Shown here piece by piece: positions 11,208 to 20,351 of a DNA stretch of 64,000 nt. The stretch is taken from the NCBI GenBank assembly GCA_029204225.1, contig CM055109.1:40535791-40599790 (forward strand), written 5' to 3'. Each line of letters begins with the position of its first letter. Positions within the stretch are counted from its first letter, which is position 1. The translations under genes were made by a program, and so were the position numbers. The notes under the pieces are model-generated. The model made no database searches. It was not told the DNA's origin and saw nothing but the letters and a program-made list of their open reading frames with translations. Source of the stretch: Diphasiastrum complanatum (taxonomy: Eukaryota; Streptophyta; Lycopodiopsida; Lycopodiales; Lycopodiaceae).

Positions 11208-11699
11208 CTATGTCTCCTCTTTCTGAGTGAACCTATAAGGTTGTCTAGAGACAGGTTGATTTCTTGGAATCAACTCATTCCTGTAGTCTACTGACCTAGA
11301 CGGTGGTAAACCATGAGGTAATTCAGATGGAAAAACGTCCCTAAATTCATTTATGATCCGTTCTTTCACTACTTGTTCATGATCTAAATTTACTGAGTTA
11401 AGAATTGCTGAGAATTCACAACCATTTAGATTCATTTTAAGAACATCCACAACCGGAATAACACATATTGAAAAAACTTCATACTCTGAATAATCCAATG
11501 TTTCCATTTCATTAACTGTAGAAATCTGATCTAACGGACGTACAAAATTACTGCCAAATAGTGTAACTACCTTATCACCCTCCTTGAAAGTGATAACATG
11601 CTTCAGCAAGAAGCAGAGTTTAACAATCATTTCAAGCACAGTACGCTCAACACCGTTTATAATATTTGATCTACAGTTGTGCTTAAGAAGTAAATGCAT
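11208..11699 (-). pseudogene. gypsy-1 protease-RT linker
   Basis: This piece covers the region between protease and RT. It ends with the block typical of gypsy RT entry, INEFRDVFPSELPHGLPPSR followed by the SVDYRNELIP and QPYRF motifs. The protease active site (DSG) is not present, so the break lies downstream of it. Upstream sequence to 11,744 is unrecognisable. Confidence 0.8.
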
Positions 11700-11871
11700 A
11701 GTTATGGTCTTGGCTTTTTAGGTTTGTCTATGTCAACTCCATTCTAGAAAATAAAGGAATACATTGGAAGGAAAAGTAATGACACACTTTGGATTGTTTC
11801 TCTGTCATGGCTCCCAAAAGCTCTGGACGAGGATGAGAATTCCTTGACCAGTTGGAGATGCGATTGGCTCA

Positions 11872-11872
<1 letters not shown>

Positions 11873-11925
<53 letters not shown>
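11873..11925. repeat. (AC)n microsatellite
   Basis: About 53 bp of uninterrupted AC repeats directly abut the first base of LTR F. The minus-strand open frame through it is a poly-Val/Cys artefact. Confidence 0.97.
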
Positions 11926-11928
<3 letters not shown>

Positions 11929-12693
11929 TGAAAATAAAAATCATCTATCTTGACTTTAGGCTTGCTACAAGTTTTTTACTATGCAAGTATGTTGTTTCAT
12001 ATATGTAAATGTCAAATTTGGCCTAGATGAAACTTGAGCTATATGGATTTTTCATATCTAGTTGGTAGAATACAACTTGCATATGGATTGTAGACTTAGA
12101 AATAGCATAAATATACTTGTAGATACTCGTGGCATATCACATGCATTTATTGTAAGTGATCCATAGTGACATGCAAGGCATGCACAAAGTGAAATGGACA
12201 CATGCATGATGATTTGTACAATTCTAGTTAGAAATAGGACACTTGGTAAAAGTAGGTAGAGATACATGCATGAGATGTGACAAATGTTACATAGACTCTA
12301 GTTGTCACTTTAGATGTGATTGAAAGGTGGATGGATGTGGTTCTACGTTGAGCTACCTCAAACTCCATAAATATGTGTAGCTATTCTCATAATCTTTGAT
12401 GAAGAAGCAAAGCTTTGTAGCTATTCCATGCCATTTTGGATCTATACCATATTTGCTTGAATATATATCTCTCTCTCTCTCTTTCTCTCTCTAACTCGTG
12501 TTGAGGCTAATGCTCATACACTAAATTCTTGTACTTTTGCTCATTTGTAATTCAAAGCAATCATTATCTGATTCTTAGCATGCTAGATTGTGATTAAGCC
12601 ATAAATTTTGTACTAGACCTTGTTATTCAATCTAGAATCAGGTTATTGTGCTAATCATAAAACTCCACACGTGTGAATTCTAGAAATTTGTCA
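11926..12693 (+). mobile_element. Copia-type LTR F (5' LTR)
   Basis: It starts TGTTGAAAATAAAAATC and ends AATTTGTCA, directly followed by TGGTATCAGATCC. The first ~450 bp match the reverse complement of 37,261-37,722, which defines the left end independently. It contains the palindrome CACACGTGTG near its right end. The partner 3' LTR is not visible and no coding region of this element could be assigned. Confidence 0.75.
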
Positions 12694-12706
12694 TGGTATC
12701 AGATCC
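12694..12706 (+). other. Primer-binding site of LTR F element
   Basis: TGGTATCAGATCC directly follows the LTR end CA. It matches the plant initiator-methionine tRNA type site TGGTATCAGAGCC with one mismatch. Confidence 0.75.
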
Positions 12707-14186
12707 AAATTAAGCTTTGCATGCTAACATCTCTGATTGTACAAGAATTTGAGAGCTAATTCAAGCAAAAAGTAGTTATTCACTTTTCTTTACCTTTCTC
12801 TGAAAAGTGTTTGGATCAAATTGGATTGAAACTGAATTTTCAGATCTGAATAGTGATAGTACGGAATTTCGGAACTCCGCACATGTGAAAATCAGAGATT
12901 TTTAGTCTCTTTTATTTCCTTGCTAATTGATTCAAATATAATAATGTTATAGCTTGATGGAAAGCTTATGAAGTGTACTTTCCATAGAAATTGATACCAA
13001 ATCAATCTGATGTGTCTATCAAGAGTTATAAGCTCTTAAAGAGGGTAGAGAGAGGTCCAAAATTTCCTCTTTTTGATTCAATCTTGCTTTGTTCTGAATC
13101 CATTGTTTTGAGCATCCTACACAAGAAACTGAAGATCAAGACTAAGTTTGATGTTAATTGAACACCTTTGAGCCTTCTAAGTATCATTAGTATTTTCTTT
13201 TGAAGCATCTCACACGTGCCAAAAGTAGGATTCAAACTTGTCGAAGTGCCTCAATCCATGTTGAGTATCTAATCTAGAAAATCTTGTTTTGTGGAATATT
13301 TGAGATTAATCTCAAATATAGTTGCAAGTTTTTCACATAGAAGGTAGCACATCCTTGAAAATACCTATAGTGAAAGAGAGTAGCAACATTAAGTCTGATT
13401 GGAACAAGCTCATGTTAAAATTGGCAAAAACTAACTTGATCATATCTTGTGAATACCATTATATCATCATAAGACATGTGTGGAGCCTATTCCCACGTGT
13501 GAAATAAATGCATTTATCATTTAGATGAGTCATATAGGTTGTACATACCAATTCATTTGAGATCTAGTGGCTAAAATGGCCAAAATCTAGTTTTCTGGCT
13601 ATATGCCACTTGGCATCATTTTATTGGTAGGAAAAGCTATTTCACATGGATAGGAGTGATCTCACACGTGACAAGGACTGCTCACATGTGTGAAAACATC
13701 AGTAGTAGGTGAGATCCAAATTGTAGTAGATATTTGTGCAAGACCCTATAAATTAGGAAAATTGCCTAAAATCAAGGGAGGTGGCTATAAGTTAGAAAAC
13801 TTGGTCCATGTGCCATATTGATGATTATTGGTGGATCCTTTGATGAGTAGGCACTCTCACACGTGCCAAATCAGCTGAGTAAGCATCAGCTCTTATGTAT
13901 ATATGGTGGCTTGGCCATAATTGACATGGAAGCTAAATCTTGGTTTTGGAGCAATTCTAGTGTTTTCTCTCTATTTGTCTTGTGTTTTTATGCATTGATT
14001 GGGTTCTAAGCTTAGCATACTTTATTCTCAGCCTAATGTCCGTACTCTGACAGGTTTTTACACGTGTGAAACCAACAAGTACAAGTTTTAATCAATAATG
14101 ATTGTTCTTGTTAGATTTATTCATCTAGATTTGATCTAAATGCTATCTAATCTTGTGCAGATTGATAGGTTGATCTAATCTAACAT
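12707..14186 (+). other. Retroelement leader of F and left part of LTR A; no gene
   Basis: This stretch starts as the untranslated leader behind the primer-binding site of F. Its right part should be the beginning of the 5' LTR of element A, whose end and primer-binding site lie at 25,932-25,933 beyond a large insertion. A TATA-like TATGTATATATGG at about 13,895 and a CACGTGTGAA motif at 14,061 fit a promoter-bearing LTR. The exact TG start of LTR A could not be fixed, because no second copy is present. Confidence 0.5.
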
Positions 14187-14191
14187 CCAAT
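14187..14191. repeat. Target-site duplication CCAAT (left)
   Basis: CCAAT immediately precedes the first LTR of the three-LTR complex and is repeated immediately after the third LTR at 25,872-25,876. The sequence flanking the middle LTR on its right (AGTGT) does not match. Confidence 0.8.
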
Positions 14192-14873
14192 TGTAAAAAT
14201 TACAGCAAATAAGGATCCTAAAACACTTGAAATGATGAGGGAAACAATAGATTATGATTTCATAAGATTAGCACAAGTTGAACCATCAAAATCCATCAAA
14301 AATCTATGCTTGAACCTCACTAAATGGCCCAAATCCTTGAAGAAGGCTTCACACGTGTGAAAGTACGGCCTCCCACAGTCTGAGTACTGTACACCAGACC
14401 TACATTCACTCCTATAATCATTAGTAATCACAAGTGTTCAAACAATTATGAACATAGAGAGCAATTGCACCATTATGAGAGAAAAAACATGAAATTGCTT
14501 GATTAATTTTGGTGAGATATCATCACCTATATATACATGATCCATCACGGTTTTGGGTAGGTATGAGTATCCCTAAACCTATCCCTAATGCTAATTTTGG
14601 TGGATCTTTCATCCCTACCAAGTTAGGGTTGGAATCTTGGAGATCCTACAACAATGCAAAAATTACCAAAAATAGCTCCTATTTTTTCTCCCTTGTATCT
14701 AAGCATAATTTGGACTCATTCCAAAGGTTCTAACACTTAGGTCTACTTGAGAAAATCCTTATGAATGAAATCCTATGCTATTTGGCACGTGTGACAAGCC
14801 ACATCATGACCATCTAACTATTTACAAGTCATATGACCAAAACTAGTCAAGCTAGAATTGTGAATTTTTAACA
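14192..14873 (-). mobile_element. LTR L1 (3' LTR of intact element)
   Basis: On the minus strand it runs TGTTAAAAATTC...TTTTTACA, 682 bp. It carries a TATATATAGG box (about 14,523-14,537) and the TCACACGTGTGA palindrome at 14,349-14,360. A polypurine tract precedes it on the element strand. Confidence 0.95.
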
Positions 14874-14884
14874 CTCCTCCTCAC
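14874..14884 (-). other. Polypurine tract
   Basis: The minus strand reads GTGAGGAGGAG immediately before the LTR start TGTTAAAAA. This is the expected plus-strand primer site of an LTR retrotransposon. Confidence 0.9.
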
Positions 14885-14887
14885 TAT

Positions 14888-17800
14888 CTAGCTTGGTTCA
14901 ATCATTGCTTTACTAATCACTCCAAGTGATGATCTGAACTTCATAAAAGGTGTCTTTTGAAGTGGTTTAATAAGTAGATCAGCTACACATTTATTGCCTG
15001 GAACATGCTCCAAAGCAATCTCCTTGGCTTGCACCATTTCTCTCACAAAGTGATGGCATATCTCAATGTGCTTAGATCTTGCATGGAAGATTGGGTTAGA
15101 TGCAAGGTGTTGGGCTGATATATTGTCATTGTAGATGATTGGTGCCTCCTCTGAATCCATGATCTTTAGTTCCACCAATAATCTCTTGATCCAAAGTACC
15201 TCCTTTGTAGTGGTTGTCAAAGCTTTGTACTCGGCCTCGGTTGAAGATAGAGATATAGTTTCTTGCTTTTTCGAAAGCCATGAAACCACACCTTCTCCTA
15301 TGAAAGTTGAATAGGCACTTGTTGCTTTCCTATCCCTCTTGTCCCCTGCAAAATCTGAATCACTAAATGCATGAAGGTTAATCACATCTCCTCTATATAG
15401 AATCCCAAAATCCAATGTACCCGAGATGTATCTTAGAATCCTCTTAGCCTTTTTCCAATGGATATTCAATGGCTTTTGCATGGATTGGCTCAACCTACAT
15501 ACACTAAAGCTAAGATCTGGTCTAGTTATAGTGATCCACATTAAGGAACCTATAAGTTGCCTAAACAAAGTGATGTCCATGAAGGATCTTTCATCATCTT
15601 CATTTGGCACTTTTACATCTTGTTCCATTGGTGTGTCAACACTTTTGCATACTTCCATCTTAAACTTCTTCAAAAGACTTTGAGCATAGTTTACTTGACT
15701 TATAAAGATAAAATCAGACCCTCTAAGTACTTCTATGTCTAAGATGAAGTGAAGACACCCTAGATCTACCATCTTGAACTCTAAGGATAGATCTATCTTG
15801 ATTTTTTCAATATCATCAACACTATTTCCACTAATGATGATGTCATCTACATAAATGAGTAAAAGTACAATACCAAGATCATCAAACTTAATGTAAAGAG
15901 TGGGATTATATTCACTTTGAACAAAAGAAAGTGAAATAAGATAGCAATGTAGTCTTGAATTCCAAGATCTCGAGGCTTGCTTCAAGCCATAGATGCTTCT
16001 TTGGAGATGGCATACTTTGTTCTCCATTCCATGCTTGATGAACCCTTGTGGCTGCTCCATATAGATATCCTCTTCCAAAAAACCATTCAAGAAAGCATTA
16101 GAGACATCCATTTGACATAGAATCCATCCAAAATGTGATGCAAGTGCAATGATTAGTCTTATTGTGACCATCTTGGCCACGGGTGCAAAAGTTTCCTCAT
16201 AATCTATCCCTCTCTCTTTAGCATAACCTTTTGCAACTAATCTTGCTTTATGTTTGTTAACACTCCCATTTGCATTCAACTTAATCTTGAAGACCCACTT
16301 GCATCCTATTACATTCCTTTGAGGTCTCTCAACAAGCAACCAAGTTTCATTCTCAATCAAGGCATCATACTCATCCAACATAGCTTTATACCATTCTTTG
16401 GAGTTCAATGCATCTTCAACATTAGACGGTTCTTCAAAACTAGATAAAGCATAAGAAGTGGATGAGATACCCTCAACTTGCTGTCCTTTGCCTTGATATG
16501 TGAGCCTTGATGGCTCCACTTTTGCCCTTGAAGATCTCCTTGGTGTGATAGGTGGATTTGGTGCTTGCTCCTCCATGAGCTCCTCCTCAAAACCAAGATC
16601 TTGCTCCTCGGCCATCTTCTTCTTGATTGTTGGAGCACTTGAGCCTTCTTCAAGCATATGCATATGATGTTCATCAAAGATGACATCCCTTGAAACAACA
16701 AATTTGTTCAAGGATGGGAGATAGACTTTGTAGCCCTTGCTTGAGCTTGCATATCCAAGCATGATCTCTCTTGTGGAAGATGGATCCTCCTTGGTTCTTG
16801 TTTCCAATGGCACATGCACATAACATATACACCCAAAAACTTTCAAGTGATTAAGATTGGGTTTCTTTCCATACAACATCTCATAAGGAGTTTTGCCTTC
16901 AATTGCTTTGCAAGGCACCCTATTCATCAAGTAGTTTGCACATACAAGAGACTCACCCCAAAAAGATTTGGGCAAACAAGCATCTAATCTTAAAGCCTTA
17001 GAACATTCACATAATGTTCTATTCCTTCTTTCAGCAACTCCATTTTGTTGAGGAGTGTAAGGACAAGAAGTCTCTTTCTTGATCCCTTCCTCCTCACAAA
17101 AGGCCTTGAACTCATTGGAGATGAATTCTCCACCATTGTCACTTCTAAGAATCTTGATGCTATGATTATGATGCTTTTCCACAAACAACTTGAACTTTAC
17201 AAAAGTATCAAATACTTGAGACTTGAAGGAAAGTAAGAACACCCAACAATATTTTGAGTAGTCATCAATGAAGGTTAAAAACATGGATGAACCTCCATTA
17301 GATTTGGTGCTAGCAATGTGCACATCCGAGTGTATGAGTTCAAGAGGATGAGATGACTTTGTGATGGAGTTAGGAAACACCTTCTTATGTGCCTTGGATA
17401 AGGCACAAGCTTCACAAACCTTGTCTTCCTTCCCAATAGACCTTGGTAGGCCTAAAGCATACTCCTCCTTGATCATAGCCTCCATGGAACCCGAGTTGAC
17501 ATGTCCAAGTCTTTTGTGCCATAAAGTAAAGGTAGATATCTTGCTCTTCTCGGCCAACATGACAACATTAGTATCCACAAATGCATCCAGCTTATAAAGT
17601 TTGCCAGGTCTAGTGCCCTTAGCCACTATCTTACCCTTCTTCTTGATGAAACATTCATTTGAAGCAAAGTCAACATTGAAACCATTGTCTACCATTTGGC
17701 CAACACTTAGTAGATTCTTTGTTATTGTAGGAATGTACAAAACACCTTCTATGTTGATCTTTTTGGAAGATCCTAAGCAAAGGGGAATGCTACCAACTCC

Positions 17801-18856
17801 TTCAATCTTACAAGCTTCATCATTTGCTGTATAGATAGACTTTATAGGTCCATCATAAGATAAGAGAGAAGAGAAAAACTCCCTTTTACTAGTCATGTGT
17901 GAACTAGCACCCGAGTCAATCCACCAAGGATCTTCTCCTTTGAAGCTTGTTGAAGAAAATATGGACATCATGAGAGAGTCCTCATGTGAACTCTCCTCCT
18001 CCTCCTCTTTTCTCATGTTGGCTTGGCTTTGATCTTGCTTCCTCTTGAAGCATTCCGAGGCATAATGCCCCATCTTGCTACAATAGTAGCACTTCACCTT
18101 TGATTTGTCCTTCTTGACTTTGGTGGTTGATGGAGATGCCTTTGGGGGTCCTTCTTGATCCTCAAGCTTTGTAGACTTCTTGAATGTTGATCCTTTGCCT
18201 TTGGACTTGCCTTTGCCTTTGGTGAAGAGAGCTTGGTCATCTCCACCTTGGATGGAAAGCCTATCCATCCTCTCTTGCATTTGGCTCCTTCTTGATTCCT
18301 CGGCCATGAGTGTGCCTTGGAGTTCTTCAAGTATGGGTAGCTTACCTATAATTGCATATCCCTGAACCAAATTGTCAAATTCAAAGCTTAGTCCATTCAA
18401 TATGAGTTGAACAAGCTCTTCATCCTTGATAGGGTCACCTATAAAAGCTAGCTCTTTGTTCAATTCCTTTACTCTTAGGACAAAAGTATGTGCACTCTCT
18501 CCTTTCTTTTGATAGCTTCTATAGATTTGATTCTTCAAAGCTAACATTCTAGTTTGGTTCTTGGATTCATAGACCTTTTGCAAAGTCTCCCAAGCATCTT
18601 GAGCTGAAGTGCAATCTCCTACCTCTCTTAAGAGTTCATTTGCAACATTCATTTTTATGCAATGTAGTGCAACATTGCACCTCTTGATGTATTTGGCTTT
18701 TTCTTGAGGATGAATAGGTTCACCCTCCTTACCATTTACAATTTCCATCAGATCTTGCATGATCATGATAGATTCCATTCTAACTTTCCATATGGAATAG
18801 TTAGTTTTGTTGAGCCTTTCATTAGTATCCAAAAGATATGCATTTATAGATGCCAT
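14888..18856 (-). CDS. Intact Ty1/copia Gag-Pol polyprotein, 1322 codons
   Basis: One uninterrupted frame encodes all domains needed for retrotransposition. In order: Gag of the UBN2 type (YSIWKVRMES near 20; ~30-235), CCHC zinc knuckle CYYCSKMGHYASECFK (~255-270), aspartic protease WWIDSGASSHMT (~310), integrase zinc finger (H near 447 and 451, CEAC near 480), integrase core with DVH (~510), SDNGGEF (~570) and PQQNGVAERRNRTL (~605), RT with YVDD (~1002) and RNase H with SDSDFAGD (~1163) and SSTEAEYKAL (~1205). The integrase-before-RT order identifies Ty1/copia. The start is the first ATG after the leader, in the MASINAYLLDTNERL context also used by the second copy. Length is normal for plant copia. 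No inactivating change was seen by eye, so the element may be competent if transcribed. Confidence 0.96.
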   Translation of the reverse strand: MASINAYLLDTNERLNKTNYSIWKVRMESIMIMQDLMEIVNGKEGEPIHPQEKAKYIKRCNVALHCIKMNVANELLREVGDCTSAQDAWETLQKVYESKNQTRMLALKNQIYRSYQKKGESAHTFVLRVKELNKELAFIGDPIKDEELVQLILNGLSFEFDNLVQGYAIIGKLPILEELQGTLMAEESRRSQMQERMDRLSIQGGDDQALFTKGKGKSKGKGSTFKKSTKLEDQEGPPKASPSTTKVKKDKSKVKCYYCSKMGHYASECFKRKQDQSQANMRKEEEEESSHEDSLMMSIFSSTSFKGEDPWWIDSGASSHMTSKREFFSSLLSYDGPIKSIYTANDEACKIEGVGSIPLCLGSSKKINIEGVLYIPTITKNLLSVGQMVDNGFNVDFASNECFIKKKGKIVAKGTRPGKLYKLDAFVDTNVVMLAEKSKISTFTLWHKRLGHVNSGSMEAMIKEEYALGLPRSIGKEDKVCEACALSKAHKKVFPNSITKSSHPLELIHSDVHIASTKSNGGSSMFLTFIDDYSKYCWVFLLSFKSQVFDTFVKFKLFVEKHHNHSIKILRSDNGGEFISNEFKAFCEEEGIKKETSCPYTPQQNGVAERRNRTLCECSKALRLDACLPKSFWGESLVCANYLMNRVPCKAIEGKTPYEMLYGKKPNLNHLKVFGCICYVHVPLETRTKEDPSSTREIMLGYASSSKGYKVYLPSLNKFVVSRDVIFDEHHMHMLEEGSSAPTIKKKMAEEQDLGFEEELMEEQAPNPPITPRRSSRAKVEPSRLTYQGKGQQVEGISSTSYALSSFEEPSNVEDALNSKEWYKAMLDEYDALIENETWLLVERPQRNVIGCKWVFKIKLNANGSVNKHKARLVAKGYAKERGIDYEETFAPVAKMVTIRLIIALASHFGWILCQMDVSNAFLNGFLEEDIYMEQPQGFIKHGMENKVCHLQRSIYGLKQASRSWNSRLHCYLISLSFVQSEYNPTLYIKFDDLGIVLLLIYVDDIIISGNSVDDIEKIKIDLSLEFKMVDLGCLHFILDIEVLRGSDFIFISQVNYAQSLLKKFKMEVCKSVDTPMEQDVKVPNEDDERSFMDITLFRQLIGSLMWITITRPDLSFSVCRLSQSMQKPLNIHWKKAKRILRYISGTLDFGILYRGDVINLHAFSDSDFAGDKRDRKATSAYSTFIGEGVVSWLSKKQETISLSSTEAEYKALTTTTKEVLWIKRLLVELKIMDSEEAPIIYNDNISAQHLASNPIFHARSKHIEICHHFVREMVQAKEIALEHVPGNKCVADLLIKPLQKTPFMKFRSSLGVISKAMIEPS

Positions 18857-19656
18857 CTAGTCTCCTAATCAAGGACTTGACACAAATGAAGGTTACTTCT
18901 ATTGATTTGATTGAAGGTCTACTTTATCCCACTTCTTAGGGACCTGAAAAGATCAGTAATAGACTTCCTATAAAGATCTAAGAATGATCTCTAACAAAAT
19001 CAAATCATAGAATACTAGAAACAATGCACTTGCTTTATTGAAGTAGACAATACTAGTAGAATTGCCCCTCTTTCTATAAAGAACATTAAAGCTTCCAAAT
19101 GATTTGATCAAGAGTGAATTTAAGCAACCTAATATACTTTCAAAATCACTTGTAAAAGATCCAAATGGAACTTAATGAGGATGCAACACAATCTACTATC
19201 CAATCACAAGCAAAAAATGATCAAAATTGATAAAAAAAATTGATCTAATTTGGTGCATAAGTCAAGCAATGGTTGGACTGAACCTAAATCACTTTAGGAG
19301 GTGTCTACTACACCTTAGAACAGCCTTGAAGAGTCCCCAAAACTCTGATCTTCCCTCTCCTTGAATGCTAGAAAGCCTCCTCTATGAAATCACCTCCAAA
19401 ACTCGCTTAGAAATCAATGCTTGGAGCAAGCAAAACTTGCTATCTTGGTAATGTGAATTGAATTCAACTTTGCCTCTGGTTTTAGACACCTAAACACCTG
19501 CAAATTAAGTCACACAACACCAATCTCCAATGTATTTGACTCACTTTGAGTTCTAGAATCAATACTAGATGCTAAGATCCAATCTACACAAGATTTAGAT
19601 AAAAAATTGTGATCAAATTGAATGAAAACCAAGTATTTAGCTCATTTCAGCCTTTA
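18857..19656 (-). other. Untranslated leader of intact copia
   Basis: Non-coding region between the primer-binding site and the Gag start. The second copy at 24,383-25,175 is nearly identical apart from small indels. No extra open frame is visible. Confidence 0.85.
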
Positions 19657-19669
19657 GGCTCTGATACCA
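19657..19669 (-). other. Primer-binding site of intact copia
   Basis: The minus strand reads TGGTATCAGAGCC directly after the LTR end ACA. This is the standard plant initiator-methionine tRNA site. Confidence 0.93.
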
Positions 19670-20351
19670 TGTAAAAATTACAGCAAATAAGGATCCTAAA
19701 ACACTTGAAATGATGAGGGAAACAATAGATTATGATTTCATAAGATTAGCACAAGTTGAACCATCAAAATCCATCAAAAATCTATGCTTGAACCTCACTA
19801 AATGGCCCAAATCCTTGAAGAAGGCTTCACACGTGTGAAAGTACGGCCTCCCACAGTCTGAGTACTGTACACCAGACCTACATTCAATCCTATAATCATT
19901 AGTAATCACAAGTACTCAAAAAATGATGAACATAGAGAGCAATTGCACCATTATGAGAGAAAAATCATGAAATTGCTTGATTGATTTTGGTGAGATATCA
20001 TCACCTATATATACATGATCCATCACGATTTTGGGCAGGTATGAGTAGCCCTAAACCTATCCCTAATGCTAATTTTGGTGGATCTTTCATCTGTACCAAG
20101 TTAGGGTTGGAATCTTGGAGATCCCTCAACAATGCAAAAATTACCAAACATAGCTCCTATTTTTTCTCCCTTGTATCTAAGCATAATTTGGACTCATTCC
20201 AAAGGTTCTAACACTTAGGTCTACTTGAGAGCATCCTTATGAATGGAATCCTATGCTAGTTGGCAAGTGTGACAAGCCACATCATGACCATCTAACTATT
20301 TACAAGTCATATGACCAAAACTAGTCAAGCTAGAATTGTGAATTTTTAACA
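19670..20351 (-). mobile_element. LTR L2 (5' LTR of intact element)
   Basis: 682 bp, the same family as L1 with base differences scattered throughout. On its right it meets old plus-strand copia coding sequence exactly at the LTR terminus, not the polypurine tract expected if this were a simple tandem pair. Confidence 0.94.

Larger units (their letters stand above)
8606..11744 (-). mobile_element. Ty3/gypsy element, truncated and decayed (gypsy-1)
   Basis: Read on the minus strand the order is protease-RT linker, RT, RNase H, integrase. That RT-before-integrase order is the hallmark of Ty3/gypsy. The gag and most of protease are missing: the recognisable sequence stops near 11,744, just before the (AC)n tract and LTR F. 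The 3' end is cut by the solo copia LTR at 8605. No LTR belonging to this element was found. Several stops and frameshifts break pol into at least seven pieces, so it is non-functional. Confidence 0.9.

Noticed and set aside
11744-11944. 66-codon minus-strand frame rich in Val/Cys
   Set aside because: It is a reading of the (AC)n microsatellite.
15426-18365. Plus-strand frames opposite the intact copia polyprotein
   Set aside because: They are antisense shadows of a long coding frame, repeated identically opposite the second copy (e.g. 22,887-23,891), with no features of their own.
14192-20351. Simple single insertion of the intact copia at this site
   Set aside because: The flanks CCAAT and AGTGT do not match, whereas CCAAT recurs after the third LTR at 25,872, so the insertion unit is the larger complex.
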